A program made the translations under genes and the position numbers. 19,920 bases of DNA from Halanaerobiales bacterium (lineage in GTDB: Bacteria; Bacillota; Halanaerobiia; Halanaerobiales; JADQBU01), in NCBI GenBank assembly GCA_016278435.1, contig JADQBU010000074.1:1-19920 (forward strand), in the 5' to 3' direction. Below the pieces are notes generated by a model. The model had not been told where the DNA came from. It worked only from the letters and a program-made list of their open reading frames with translations, and searched no databases. Below are positions 7,763 through 13,529 of this stretch, piece after piece. The first letter of the stretch is position 1. Each line of letters starts with the position of its first letter.

Positions 7763-7969
7763 ATCTTAATTGTTGACCGTTTTGAAGGCGAGAAGGCTGT
7801 CATAGAATTTAAAACTGATGGTAAAACCCTGACATTTAATTTGCCTACAGGTGTTTTACCGGACGGGGCGGGTGCGGGAGATGTTATTAAAATAGAGGTA
7901 GATAAGGACAAAACTTCTTCCCGCAAAGAGAGAATAGAGGAATTAAGTAATGAGTTATTTGAAGATTAA
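7763..7969 (+). CDS. DUF3006-family small protein, copy 1, no canonical start codon
   Basis: A continuous 68-codon frame encodes LIVDRFEGEKAVIEF..., LPTGVLPDGAGAGDVIKIEV and a charged tail (RKERIEELSNELFED). This is the full DUF3006 domain, a small beta-rich protein of unknown function often found in Firmicutes. There is no ATG, GTG or TTG in the right place. AAGGAG (7748-7753) is followed after 9 bases by ATC TTA ATT GTT GAC, exactly where the family's initial Met codon would fall. Either AUC is used as start or the gene lost its ATG. The second copy (13530-13730) has the same ATC. The domain identity is fairly sure; whether it is expressed is open. Confidence 0.6.
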   Translation: MLIVDRFEGEKAVIEFKTDGKTLTFNLPTGVLPDGAGAGDVIKIEVDKDKTSSRKERIEELSNELFED

Positions 7970-7972
7970 AAT

Positions 7973-8063
7973 TTGCCGGGAAAATATGAACTGACACTGC
8001 CACATGATCCACATCTTCAGTATTCAGATATTTTAGTAATGGAGGCCAAATCAAAGTGAAATC
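7973..8063 (+). pseudogene. Short open remnant, unknown parent
   Basis: A short frame reads LPGKYELTLPHDPHLQYSD and ends EAKSK at a TGA (8057-8059). It looks like the C-terminal end of some protein but has no start, no ribosome binding site and no family I can name. It sits among other gene fragments. Confidence 0.2.
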
Positions 8064-8336
8064 GTAGAGTGGGACAAGATTAACCATGATCGGTATCAAA
8101 TAATAGAAGATAAGTACAGCAGACAAATTGTTCCCTTCTGCATTACAACAGTGAAAGTTTTTGTTAACATCGTGAAAAGTAATAATGGAAGGTTGAAAAT
8201 TATGATTTTAGATAATAGCGGTATAGATGAGCTGGTTGATGTTCCAGGGAGAATAGGATATTATGCTTTAATGCTAGCTATATTAAAAGATTATTCAGCA
8301 GCCAAGGCATTAAGATATATTAAAAAAGGACATTAA
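8040..8336 (+). pseudogene. Unrecognised open frame, probably a gene remnant
   Basis: A 98-codon open frame (EIVEWDKINHDRYQIIEDKY..., then VKVFVNIVKSNNGRLKIMIL, ending ALRYIKKGH) runs from just after a stop at 8037-8039 to 8336. The only start candidates are internal (GTG at 8151, ATG at 8202) and none has a ribosome binding site. The amino-acid pattern is protein-like and differs from a random AT-rich frame. I cannot name the family. It lies between a DUF3006 gene and MFS/YCII fragments, so I read it as a decayed or 5'-truncated gene. Confidence 0.3.
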
Positions 8337-8369
8337 TTGCTGAATATAGTTAATTAATTGGTAAATGTT

Positions 8370-8510
8370 GCCATACCCGATTCTTTTACTGGCAGGCAAA
8401 ATAAATATCAGATACATTAATAAGGCAATTACTGCTGCCATATAAAATACACCATTGATTGACAAAAAAGCTCCTCTTTGTTCCATTGGTGCCTGTCTGG
8501 ACAAAAGAAC
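8370..8510 (-). pseudogene. MFS transporter fragment
   Basis: On the minus strand about 45 codons read VLLSRQAPMEQRGAFLSING, a typical segment of major-facilitator drug transporters (SRQ-P-EQRGAF-S-N), followed by a hydrophobic stretch ending at LPASKRIG. Both ends are missing: a TAA stops the frame at about 8528 on the N-terminal side, and it runs into unrelated sequence near 8365. This is only a tenth or so of a normal MFS protein and sits antisense to and partly overlapping the start of the YCII remnant, marking a recombination junction near 8505. Confidence 0.4.
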
Positions 8511-8690
8511 TTGTATAAGGGAAAATTAGTTATGACTGGTCCATTTATCGATGAAAAAGGTGGTGGAATGTTTGTAATCAATGTAGAAGGCAGAAAAGAA
8601 GCTGAAGAAATAGTTAATAACTACCCAGCTATAATTAATGGTTTGTCTGAAGCAAAACTACGCCCTTATAAGATTGTTATGAAAAAGTAA
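8505..8690 (+). pseudogene. YCII-domain protein, N-terminally truncated
   Basis: The frame NLYKGKLVMTGPFIDEKGGG then MFVINVEGRKEAEEIVNNYPA and LRPYKIVMKK matches the C-terminal two thirds of YCII/YciI-family proteins, small ferredoxin-like alpha-beta proteins of uncertain enzymatic role. The N-terminal strand and helix with the conserved His are missing. Upstream codons in this frame (from an ATG at 8478) are antisense to an MFS fragment, so the original start was replaced by a junction. An internal ATG at 8532 exists but would yield only about 53 residues. I judge it a remnant. Confidence 0.55.
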
Positions 8691-8740
8691 ATCGCAAACA
8701 CATAACTACAACAGGGGGCTTTAAAGAACGGAGTGATAAA

Positions 8741-9487
8741 ATGAGTCAATTAATTGAGTACATTATCGCCTTAACTAATCTTTACGGAATGGTCCACAAA
8801 AATAAGGTAGTAGAAATCTACAACAGTCAAAATGTTGAGCAGGTTAGCCTCAGTGATGTGGAGGAGTTTCTCATTGGACATCCTGAAGAACTAGATAACG
8901 CTTTTATCCTTACACATAAAGATTATTTTGTCCATGAGACAATAATGGAATATGATGATTTCGACTTGCTGCTTAGAAAAAAAGCAGATAAGCCTCATTA
9001 TGTTCCAGAGAAAGATGAGCTTCTCAAATATATTGATGAAGGGTACTTTGAGAAATCTAAACAGTATAATGATCTGCTAAAATATGTGAAGAAGAACTTC
9101 TTCAAAGACGATGAAGAGAAAGCAGAATGGTTATGTGAGGATATTCATGGTGTATGCCAATTCGGAGCAGATATGCAGACCATCCTTGATACTTTTAATT
9201 ATAGAAATATTGGTTTTGAAGATATAGATCAGGTTAATGAAGTGATGCAGATTGTTATGGAGCTATCCAATAATATTAGAATATGGGAGAACAATGGCCA
9301 TACACCCCATGAAATCTTTGAGAAGTTCGAAAAGCCAAATCTGAGACCACTGCCGGATAAGTCCTTTGATTTTGGTGGTAGTGCTGGCAATGGGAATGTT
9401 ATTAAAAAAGAAAAAATCGGCAGAAACGACCCATGTCCTTGTGGTAGCGGCCTAAAGTACAAGAAGTGCTGTTTGGGGAAAGAATAA
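8741..9487 (+). CDS. SEC-C zinc-binding-motif protein
   Basis: This 248-residue protein has a helical, acidic body of unknown fold and a C-terminal SEC-C motif, GRNDPCPCGSGLKYKKCCL, with Cys232, Cys234, Cys243 and Cys244 (CXCX8CC). SEC-C motifs bind one zinc ion; in SecA the motif binds SecB and the ribosome. In stand-alone proteins it is an accessory domain of unknown purpose. The start ATG 8741 follows GGAG by 8 bases. The segment GDM/ADMQTILDTFNYRNIGFEDIDQVNEVMQ (about 148-176) is shared with a decayed second copy at 13787-14186. The gene is intact, while its neighbours on both sides are fragments. The function is unknown. Confidence 0.8.
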   Translation: MSQLIEYIIALTNLYGMVHKNKVVEIYNSQNVEQVSLSDVEEFLIGHPEELDNAFILTHKDYFVHETIMEYDDFDLLLRKKADKPHYVPEKDELLKYIDEGYFEKSKQYNDLLKYVKKNFFKDDEEKAEWLCEDIHGVCQFGADMQTILDTFNYRNIGFEDIDQVNEVMQIVMELSNNIRIWENNGHTPHEIFEKFEKPNLRPLPDKSFDFGGSAGNGNVIKKEKIGRNDPCPCGSGLKYKKCCLGKE

Positions 9488-9566
9488 GGTATGTAGCTAT
9501 GCTGCTTATGTGGATAATGTGGGAAAATTAAAGACCAAATTATCCACTCAAAGAAAAATGGGGTGA

Positions 9567-9878
9567 AAATATCCAATAATAATTCGTTCCTGGGAAAAAA
9601 ACTGGGATGAATTAACGGCATATTTTAGATACCCTTATGAGCTAAGAAGAATAATTTATACTACCAATACAATTGAAGGATATCATAGACAATTACGTAA
9701 AGTAACTAAAAACAAAACATCGTATCCATCAGATGAATCACTACTGAAAATTATATATCTAGCAACAGAAGAAATCACATCAAAAAAATGGAAAAGACCT
9801 ATAAGATCCTGGAAGAAAATCTTTGCCCAATTTGCTATATATTTTGAAGAAAGACTGGAAAAAGACCTGGTAATATAA
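9567..9878 (+). pseudogene. IS256-family (mutator type) transposase, C-terminal remnant
   Basis: A frame with no start reads YPIIIRSWEKNWDELTAYF, YELRRIIYTTNTIEGYHRQL and RKVTKNKTSYPSDESLLKII, ending EERLEKDLVI. This is the C-terminal quarter of IS256-family DDE transposases, including the conserved YTTN-IEG-R-LRK-TK block that carries the final catalytic Glu (in TIEG). The N-terminal part, with the first two catalytic Asp residues, is absent; the homology begins abruptly after a TGA at 9564-9566. It cannot transpose by itself. Confidence 0.85.
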
Positions 9879-10095
9879 TAATGGGGCTTTGCCCCATGAG
9901 TTTATCGCTTTAGTTCTCCCAGAAGCAATTCTGGCAGAAACCCACCAGGTGCTCAGGTTGCTCTCCAGCATGGCCTTATCCCCCTGGGGGGCAAGAGCCA
10001 TGAATAGCATAACTGATTAATGGGAAAATTATACAAAAGAACAATAATAATATTCATAAGGGAAAAACCATTTACACAAAATTTTTTACACACCC
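9567..10095 (+). mobile_element. Left-truncated IS256-family element
   Basis: The transposase remnant is followed by about 190 bases of non-coding DNA and then TTTACACAAAATTTTTTACAC (10071-10091) plus ACCC, which resembles the ends of many IS256-family elements. I take this as the right terminal repeat. No matching left end is visible upstream, so the element has lost its 5' three quarters. The non-coding part contains tidy hairpins: ATGGGGC/GCCCCAT (9882-9898), CCAGAA/TTCTGG (about 9919-9934) and a larger CATGGC/GCCATG stem around CCCCC/GGGGG (about 9970-10003). The exact right boundary is uncertain. Confidence 0.5.
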
Positions 10096-10158
10096 TTCTC
10101 ACCTGGTCTTTTAGTACCTGTTCTTTTAATCCTGTTCGGGTAGAATAATTTAAGACAT
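10096..10158. other. Short non-coding gap after the IS remnant
   Basis: No gene and no hairpin seen; it separates the IS right end from the 3' end of the truncated nucleotidyltransferase gene. Together with 9879-10095 it makes up a 280-base non-coding stretch. Confidence 0.4.
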
Positions 10159-10362
10159 TTAGGTGTTTATATCAACTTTTTTATTTAGAGATTGTTCTAA
10201 ATCAACTTTTATTCCAGCAAGGTCCAGTAAACTTTTACGGGATAATTCAACCAGTATATCAATATCACTTTCTTCAGTGGCTTCACCCCGTGCATATGAG
10301 CCAAATATACTAGCCCTTTTAACTTTATATTGACTAAGGAATGATATTATCTTGTCTTTCAT
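10159..10362 (-). CDS. Orphan MNT-domain nucleotidyltransferase, C-terminally short
   Basis: This 67-residue minimal nucleotidyltransferase has the GSX10DXD active site intact (Gly21-Ser22, Asp33, Asp35; SDIDILVEL) and a third acidic residue at Asp64 (KKVDINT). Relatives of this subfamily usually run about 30 residues further, to a helix after the third Asp, so the protein is probably truncated. I start it at ATG 10362, which has GGAGAAGG just upstream; the frame remains open to an ATG at 10389 with a weaker site. No HEPN partner follows. It may be what is left of an MntA-HepT pair whose toxin gene was lost at the junction with the IS remnant. Confidence 0.6.
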   Translation of the reverse strand: MKDKIISFLSQYKVKRASIFGSYARGEATEESDIDILVELSRKSLLDLAGIKVDLEQSLNKKVDINT

Positions 10363-10400
10363 ATCCTTCTCCAGATGCATAGAAAACATCTCTTCATTTC

Positions 10401-10428
10401 ATTATAACAAAAATTGCGAAAATGTCTA
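10401..10428 (-). promoter_or_regulatory. Promoter of the orphan MNT gene
   Basis: Minus strand TAGACA (10428-10423), 16 bases, TATAAT (10406-10401) with an extended -10 TGT in front. The -35 box overlaps the stop codon of the upstream HepT-like gene, so the orphan has its own promoter in addition to any readthrough. Confidence 0.6.
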
Positions 10429-10908
10429 CTCTTCTATTTGTTTAGCTATTTCTTTCATATCTGCCAAAAAGCACATAACTTGTTCTTCCAAATTATTAGC
10501 GACCTGGTTAATGTCTTTTATCAGATGGTTAAATAAGTGTATTTCCAATTGGAAACCATAAATATTTCTAACCAGATGTCTAAATTTCAGATAGTCTTCT
10601 AATTGATGAAAAAGCTTTTTGTCAATAACTGCCGGACGAACTTCAGGCAGTTCAATAGTCATCAATCTCAACAATTTTTTATGCCATTCCTGGCCTTCGG
10701 GCAACTCATTATCTATATCACGGGCAATTGTTTTAAAAATTTTTTCTACAGCAAGATAAAAATCATCCAGGATAGAAGCAGATAATCGTGTTTCTATATC
10801 TTTTTCTAGATTTTTATTCTTGATAAAAACAAGATTATCAATTAAATTATTAATATTAGATAATTCTTCTTCAATTTCATCCTGTATTATCATTAATTTT
10901 TTAAGCAT
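10426..10908 (-). CDS. HepT-like ribonuclease toxin (HEPN superfamily)
   Basis: This 160-residue all-helical protein is encoded directly after an MNT nucleotidyltransferase. The C-terminal half has FRHLVRNIYGFQL (Arg110-His111, Arg114, Tyr117), the R-H--R--YG motif of HepT-like ribonuclease toxins that pair with MNT antitoxins. A predicted coiled-coil-like start (DEIEEELSNINNLIDNL) precedes it. Its ATG at 10908 shares a base with the stop of the MNT gene (TAATG), a translational-coupling arrangement. This is a different HEPN branch from hepT at 7315. The family call is good; target and mechanism are inferred. Confidence 0.75.
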   Translation of the reverse strand: MLKKLMIIQDEIEEELSNINNLIDNLVFIKNKNLEKDIETRLSASILDDFYLAVEKIFKTIARDIDNELPEGQEWHKKLLRLMTIELPEVRPAVIDKKLFHQLEDYLKFRHLVRNIYGFQLEIHLFNHLIKDINQVANNLEEQVMCFLADMKEIAKQIEE

Positions 10909-11267
10909 TACAACTGTACCCCCTTCATTTTTATTTTTTTCTTTAAAAAACTCGATGCATCTTCTATAGGTAAAAGATCTAATCTGTAAGGGGCAGCTAT
11001 ATCATAAGCTTCTTTTACCATTTCAAAATACTTTTCCTTATTAGAGTTTATAATTGCTATATCAATATCGGAGTTCTTCCGAAACTTATTTTCAGCAAGA
11101 GACCCAAAGAGGATAATTTCATCTATCTTATATTTGGATTTTAGAAGTTGGCTTATACGTTTAGCTTTTTCCATTGCCTGCTCACTTATATATTTTAATT
11201 CCTCTTCTTTTTGTTTTTTTCTTTTTTGCCACCCTTTTATATAATTATCTCTTTGTTTTTGATTCAT
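10908..11267 (-). CDS. MNT-domain nucleotidyltransferase, antitoxin partner
   Basis: This 119-residue protein has a basic helical N-terminus (KGWQKRKKQKEEE) and a nucleotidyltransferase core with GSX10DXD at Gly55-Ser56, Asp67 and Asp69 (NSDIDIAI) and the third acidic residue at Asp97 (RLDLLP). It is the likely antitoxin of the HepT-like toxin encoded just downstream. I choose ATG 11267 because GGAGG sits 8 bases ahead and relatives begin with the same NYIKGWQKR pattern. The frame stays open upstream to at least 11398 and reads protein-like (see the finding on that stretch). Confidence 0.8.
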   Translation of the reverse strand: MNQKQRDNYIKGWQKRKKQKEEELKYISEQAMEKAKRISQLLKSKYKIDEIILFGSLAENKFRKNSDIDIAIINSNKEKYFEMVKEAYDIAAPYRLDLLPIEDASSFLKKKIKMKGVQL

Positions 11268-11398
11268 TTTATTTGCCTCCAATTCTAAACTCCTAGCAAA
11301 TTCTGTAAATAGTATATCATATGATTTCGGCTTATTCAATTTCTGTAATCGAGTCCCAGCACAAATTAATTGCATAAACCAGGCTTCAGAATTTAATC

Positions 11399-11797
11399 TT
11401 ATAAAAGAACAGGAATGTTAATTTTTTTTGCAGCCTTTATTAATCTTGAGTCTAGAGTCAATAATTTGGCATTCCTTCTACGACATGTAACCAAATACAT
11501 GGCATCATATGCAGGATGATCAATATTAAAAGACATAGAAATGGCTTCTTCATATATATCTTTTGATTCAACAAATTTATCAACTAATTCAAGTAAATAA
11601 CGCATTTTTTTCATTAATTTTTCTTTTGGGTAATTTTTTATGGTATTATATTTCCACATTACATTAGATGCTTCATAAATAAAAAGAGTAGGGGCAATAA
11701 TCCAATCTGCATTTTCCAGTTTTGATTTAATAAAAAATTGTTTTTTACGCCCCATAATAAGTTCAATGGCCGCACTAACATCTAAAGTTATTATCAT
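11399..11797 (-). CDS. vapC: VapC-type PIN-domain ribonuclease toxin
   Basis: This 132-residue PIN-domain protein is the toxin of a VapBC pair; PIN toxins cleave tRNA or rRNA using Mg2+ or Mn2+ held by acidic residues. The acidic set is in place: Asp6 (TLDVSAA), Glu42 (IYEASN), Asp98 (AYDAMY) and Asp116 (LTLDSRL). The ATG overlaps the antitoxin stop by 4 bases (ATGA). The length is normal and the gene appears intact. The tail KKINIPVLL is also typical of the family. Confidence 0.9.
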   Translation of the reverse strand: MIITLDVSAAIELIMGRKKQFFIKSKLENADWIIAPTLFIYEASNVMWKYNTIKNYPKEKLMKKMRYLLELVDKFVESKDIYEEAISMSFNIDHPAYDAMYLVTCRRRNAKLLTLDSRLIKAAKKINIPVLL

Positions 11798-12042
11798 CTA
11801 TTTCGATCCTCCCTGATTAGTAGTACGGGGTCAGGTACATCACTTAAATTTTCAGAGTTGGTTTCATCAATTATTTGCTCAAGTAATTTTTTTCGGTATT
11901 CTTTGTTTTGTTTTTCAATTTCTAAAGCTTTTTCTAATAATATAATAGTTTCCTGGGTAATACTTCTGCGCTCTGCTTCAGCAAGTTCAACAATTTTATT
12001 GTATATGTGTTCAGGTAAGTTTCGAACTTGTAGAGTAGGCAT
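11794..12042 (-). CDS. vapB: VapB/FitA-type ribbon-helix-helix antitoxin
   Basis: This 82-residue antitoxin begins with a FitA-like ribbon-helix-helix DNA-binding domain (MPTLQVRNLPEHIYNKIVEL, then ERRSITQETIILLEKAL) and ends in an acidic toxin-binding tail (LSDVPDPVLLIREDR). The start is ATG 12042, with AAAGGAGG 7 bases ahead; an ATG at 12048 lies only 1 base from the same site and is too close. The domain should bind the palindrome at 12081-12100 over its own promoter. Confidence 0.87.
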   Translation of the reverse strand: MPTLQVRNLPEHIYNKIVELAEAERRSITQETIILLEKALEIEKQNKEYRKKLLEQIIDETNSENLSDVPDPVLLIREDRNR

Positions 12043-12066
12043 CAGCATACCTCCTTTCTATTAGTA

Positions 12067-12095
12067 ATTATAACATAAAAGCACAATGCATGCAA
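12067..12095 (-). promoter_or_regulatory. vapBC promoter
   Basis: Minus strand TTGCAT (12095-12090), 17 bases, TATAAT (12072-12067), with TGT before the -10 (extended -10). It lies 25 bases ahead of the vapB start. This is one of the best promoter matches in the window. Confidence 0.75.
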
Positions 12096-12100
12096 TGTGC
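12081..12100. promoter_or_regulatory. 20-base palindromic operator of vapBC
   Basis: GCACAATGCA (12081-12090) and TGCAATGTGC (12091-12100) form a gapless inverted repeat matching at 9 of 10 positions. It covers the -35 box and part of the spacer of the vapBC promoter, the expected place for autorepression by a VapB/FitA ribbon-helix-helix protein. Confidence 0.65.
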
Positions 12101-12160
12101 AATAATTCACCAAAAAAACAAAAAGAGCAGGAAAAAGAATTAGTAAAGCTAATAATATTG

Positions 12161-12192
12161 AAACTGCCTTTAATAAAGGGCAGTTTTTTATT
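12161..12192 (+). terminator. Rho-independent terminator with no gene in front
   Basis: AAACTGCC-TTTA and TAAAGGGCAGTTT form a stem with one bulged base, followed by a T-rich run on the plus strand. No plus-strand gene lies upstream within 400 bases. Its sequence is almost the same as the terminator at 18412-18438. Confidence 0.6.
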
Positions 12193-12332
12193 TAAGCAGG
12201 AAAATCGTATTTATTCAAAGAATATTTATAAATATAGGTAGAAGGATAATTGGTATTTCAACAATAGTAATGATGGAATAGAGCACCTGAAAAAAGGGCA
12301 AGAAATCTATATGATACACAAGAAATCAATAA

Positions 12333-12354
12333 AATGTTATCATGTGATAACATT
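12333..12354. promoter_or_regulatory. 22-base perfect palindrome, operator-like
   Basis: AATGTTATCA (12333-12342) and TGATAACATT (12345-12354) are perfect inverted arms 2 bases apart. The size and symmetry are those of a dimeric repressor site. It lies ahead of the HD-hydrolase remnant, whose operator it may once have been. No regulator can be assigned. Confidence 0.45.
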
Positions 12355-12383
12355 AATGGAATCATGGTATTTGTTGCTGCAAC

Positions 12384-12526
12384 CTTTTCCAAAGAATAAG
12401 GTATATTCATCAATTAGCCCTTTCTTATCTTGTTTATCCTGGTGCTACACATATAAGCGTTTTGAGCACTCCCTGGGAGTAATGGAATTAGCCAGTAGAG
12501 TATATGATGTGGTTACTTGTTGTTGA
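12384..12526 (+). pseudogene. HD-domain phosphohydrolase (dGTPase-like) remnant, frameshifted
   Basis: One frame reads LFQRIRYIHQLALSYLVYPG then ATH, and after a one-base shift near 12450 another reads RFEHSLGVMELASRVYDVVT. Joined, this is the start of HD-domain phosphohydrolases of the dNTP triphosphohydrolase type, with the His of GATH and the metal-binding His of RFEHS. The N-terminus and everything beyond about 45 residues are missing. The 3' end runs into the end of the convergent gntR gene at about 12525. Confidence 0.65.
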
Positions 12527-13240
12527 ACGGTTAATGTCAATATGGATTTCGTAACTGTCACCTCTTATATAACTGACAGCAAATTCAATAGGTCGCTCAT
12601 CTTTAGAATAAGATAATCTTTCGGAGTATATCAGGGCAGTACCTGTATCTATATTTAACAGGGAAGCAGTTATCTGATCCGCGTTTATGGCGGTATATGT
12701 TTCATGGGCCCAGCATGGCCTGTTATTATATTTTGTTTCCAGTGTTTTATAGAGTGAGCCCAGAACTTCTTCTTCTGTTAATTCAGGGAAGATAGAAACA
12801 GGCAGATAGGAAGTAGAGAGTAGAACCCGCTCATTATCAGCAGTCCTGATTCTTTTTATCTTCCAGACAATACTATTTTGATCCAGATTAAGACTATCGA
12901 TTATTTTATCTTCCGGAATAACTCTGGTAAGTTCAACAAGTAAAGCTCCCGGTTTCAATCCGCGCTTCTTAATATCTTCACTATAACTTGGTAGCTTTTC
13001 AAAATTACGCTGAATTTTCCTGGCGGAGACATAAGTTCCTTTTTTGGGGATCCTGTAGAGTTTGCCCTCAGAGGTGAGATGTTTTATTGCTTTGTTTACA
13101 GTACCACGGCTTACGTTAAACTTTTTGGCCAGTTCTGGTTCGGATTTTATCTTTTCATTGGGCTCCCGGTTCATTATATCTTCTTCTATTTTTTCTTTTA
13201 ACTGTATAAATAGCGGCTTATCAAGCTCCCTGTTTAACAT
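12488..13240 (-). CDS. GntR-family regulator with UTRA ligand domain (HutC subfamily)
   Basis: This 250-residue regulator has an N-terminal winged helix (PLFIQLKEKIEEDI, ELAKKFNVSRGTVNKAIKHL, KLYRIPKKGTYV at about 9-72) and a C-terminal UTRA effector domain (about 90-240; VWKIKRIRTADNERVLLSTS, ALIYSERLSY, EFAVSYIRGDSYEIHIDI). UTRA proteins sense small molecules, often sugar phosphates or amino-acid derivatives. ATG 13240 follows GGAGGA by 6 bases. The last ten or so residues (SNHIIYSTG) extend past the usual domain end and are antisense to the HD remnant, so the native stop was probably lost at that junction. No intact target operon is adjacent; autoregulation through 13263-13274 is likely. 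Confidence 0.88.
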   Translation of the reverse strand: MLNRELDKPLFIQLKEKIEEDIMNREPNEKIKSEPELAKKFNVSRGTVNKAIKHLTSEGKLYRIPKKGTYVSARKIQRNFEKLPSYSEDIKKRGLKPGALLVELTRVIPEDKIIDSLNLDQNSIVWKIKRIRTADNERVLLSTSYLPVSIFPELTEEEVLGSLYKTLETKYNNRPCWAHETYTAINADQITASLLNIDTGTALIYSERLSYSKDERPIEFAVSYIRGDSYEIHIDINRSTTSNHIIYSTG

Positions 13241-13262
13241 GATGAATCCTCCTCCTGTATTT

Positions 13263-13274
13263 TTGTATATACAA
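13263..13274. promoter_or_regulatory. Palindromic GntR/HutC-type operator
   Basis: TTGTATATACAA is a perfect 12-base palindrome. Its core GTATATAC fits the GT-N-TA-N-AC pattern reported for HutC-subfamily GntR operators. It lies 22 bases ahead of the gntR start and contains the promoter's -10 box. Confidence 0.6.
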
Positions 13275-13295
13275 GAAATTTATTTGTATAGTCAA
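13266..13295 (-). promoter_or_regulatory. gntR promoter
   Basis: Minus strand TTGACT (13295-13290), 18 bases, TATATA (13271-13266). The -10 box is inside the palindrome at 13263-13274, so bound GntR should block its own transcription. Confidence 0.5.
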
Positions 13296-13364
13296 GGATA
13301 CTTATATAATTCTGGATAGTAATTAGAATTCCTCTTTTTAATTTAAATTTTTTACATGTAAAAA

Positions 13365-13491
13365 TCAGATTGATATCATCAACCCGGAAATAGAGACTAT
13401 TTTCGCAGGGATCTGGATTATAGTCAATATACTGACTTATTACGTTCGCTGGAAGGGTAGAGAAGAAGTCGCTGCAGCTCTGGAGGAGTAG
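13365..13491 (+). pseudogene. Remnant of a second epimerase gene with a large internal deletion
   Basis: Bases 13365-13410 match the epimerase gene at about 3994-4037 (TCAGATTGATATCA, then GGAAAT-GAGACTATTTTC). Bases 13411-13491 match its 3' end at about 4724-4800; in one frame they read IVNILTYYVRWKGREEVAAA then LEE and a TAG stop, against MVNTLAYYARWKGREEVAAA in the intact gene. About 680 bases in between are missing and the parts are out of frame. The divergence suggests an old duplicate. It is followed directly by the second DUF3006 copy. Confidence 0.8.
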
Positions 13492-13529
13492 TTTTATTTT
13501 ATGCACAAACAAAAGAGGAGCTGATATTT

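Larger units (their letters stand above)
12101..12383. other. Non-coding stretch upstream of the HD remnant
   Basis: It holds the orphan terminator (12161-12192) and the palindrome at 12333-12354. I see no gene in it. Confidence 0.4.

Noticed and set aside
7732..7926. Minus-strand open frame, with a similar one at 13499-13717
   Set aside because: They resemble each other only because they are antisense to the two DUF3006 copies; the plus frames carry the known domain.
9780..10010. Minus-strand open frame of 76 codons
   Set aside because: It spans the transposase end and the hairpin region, has no ribosome binding site, and its 3' half is antisense to clear transposase codons.
13234..13512. 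Minus-strand open frame of 92 codons upstream of gntR
   Set aside because: Its DNA matches the epimerase gene on the plus strand, so the frame is chance antisense over a remnant.
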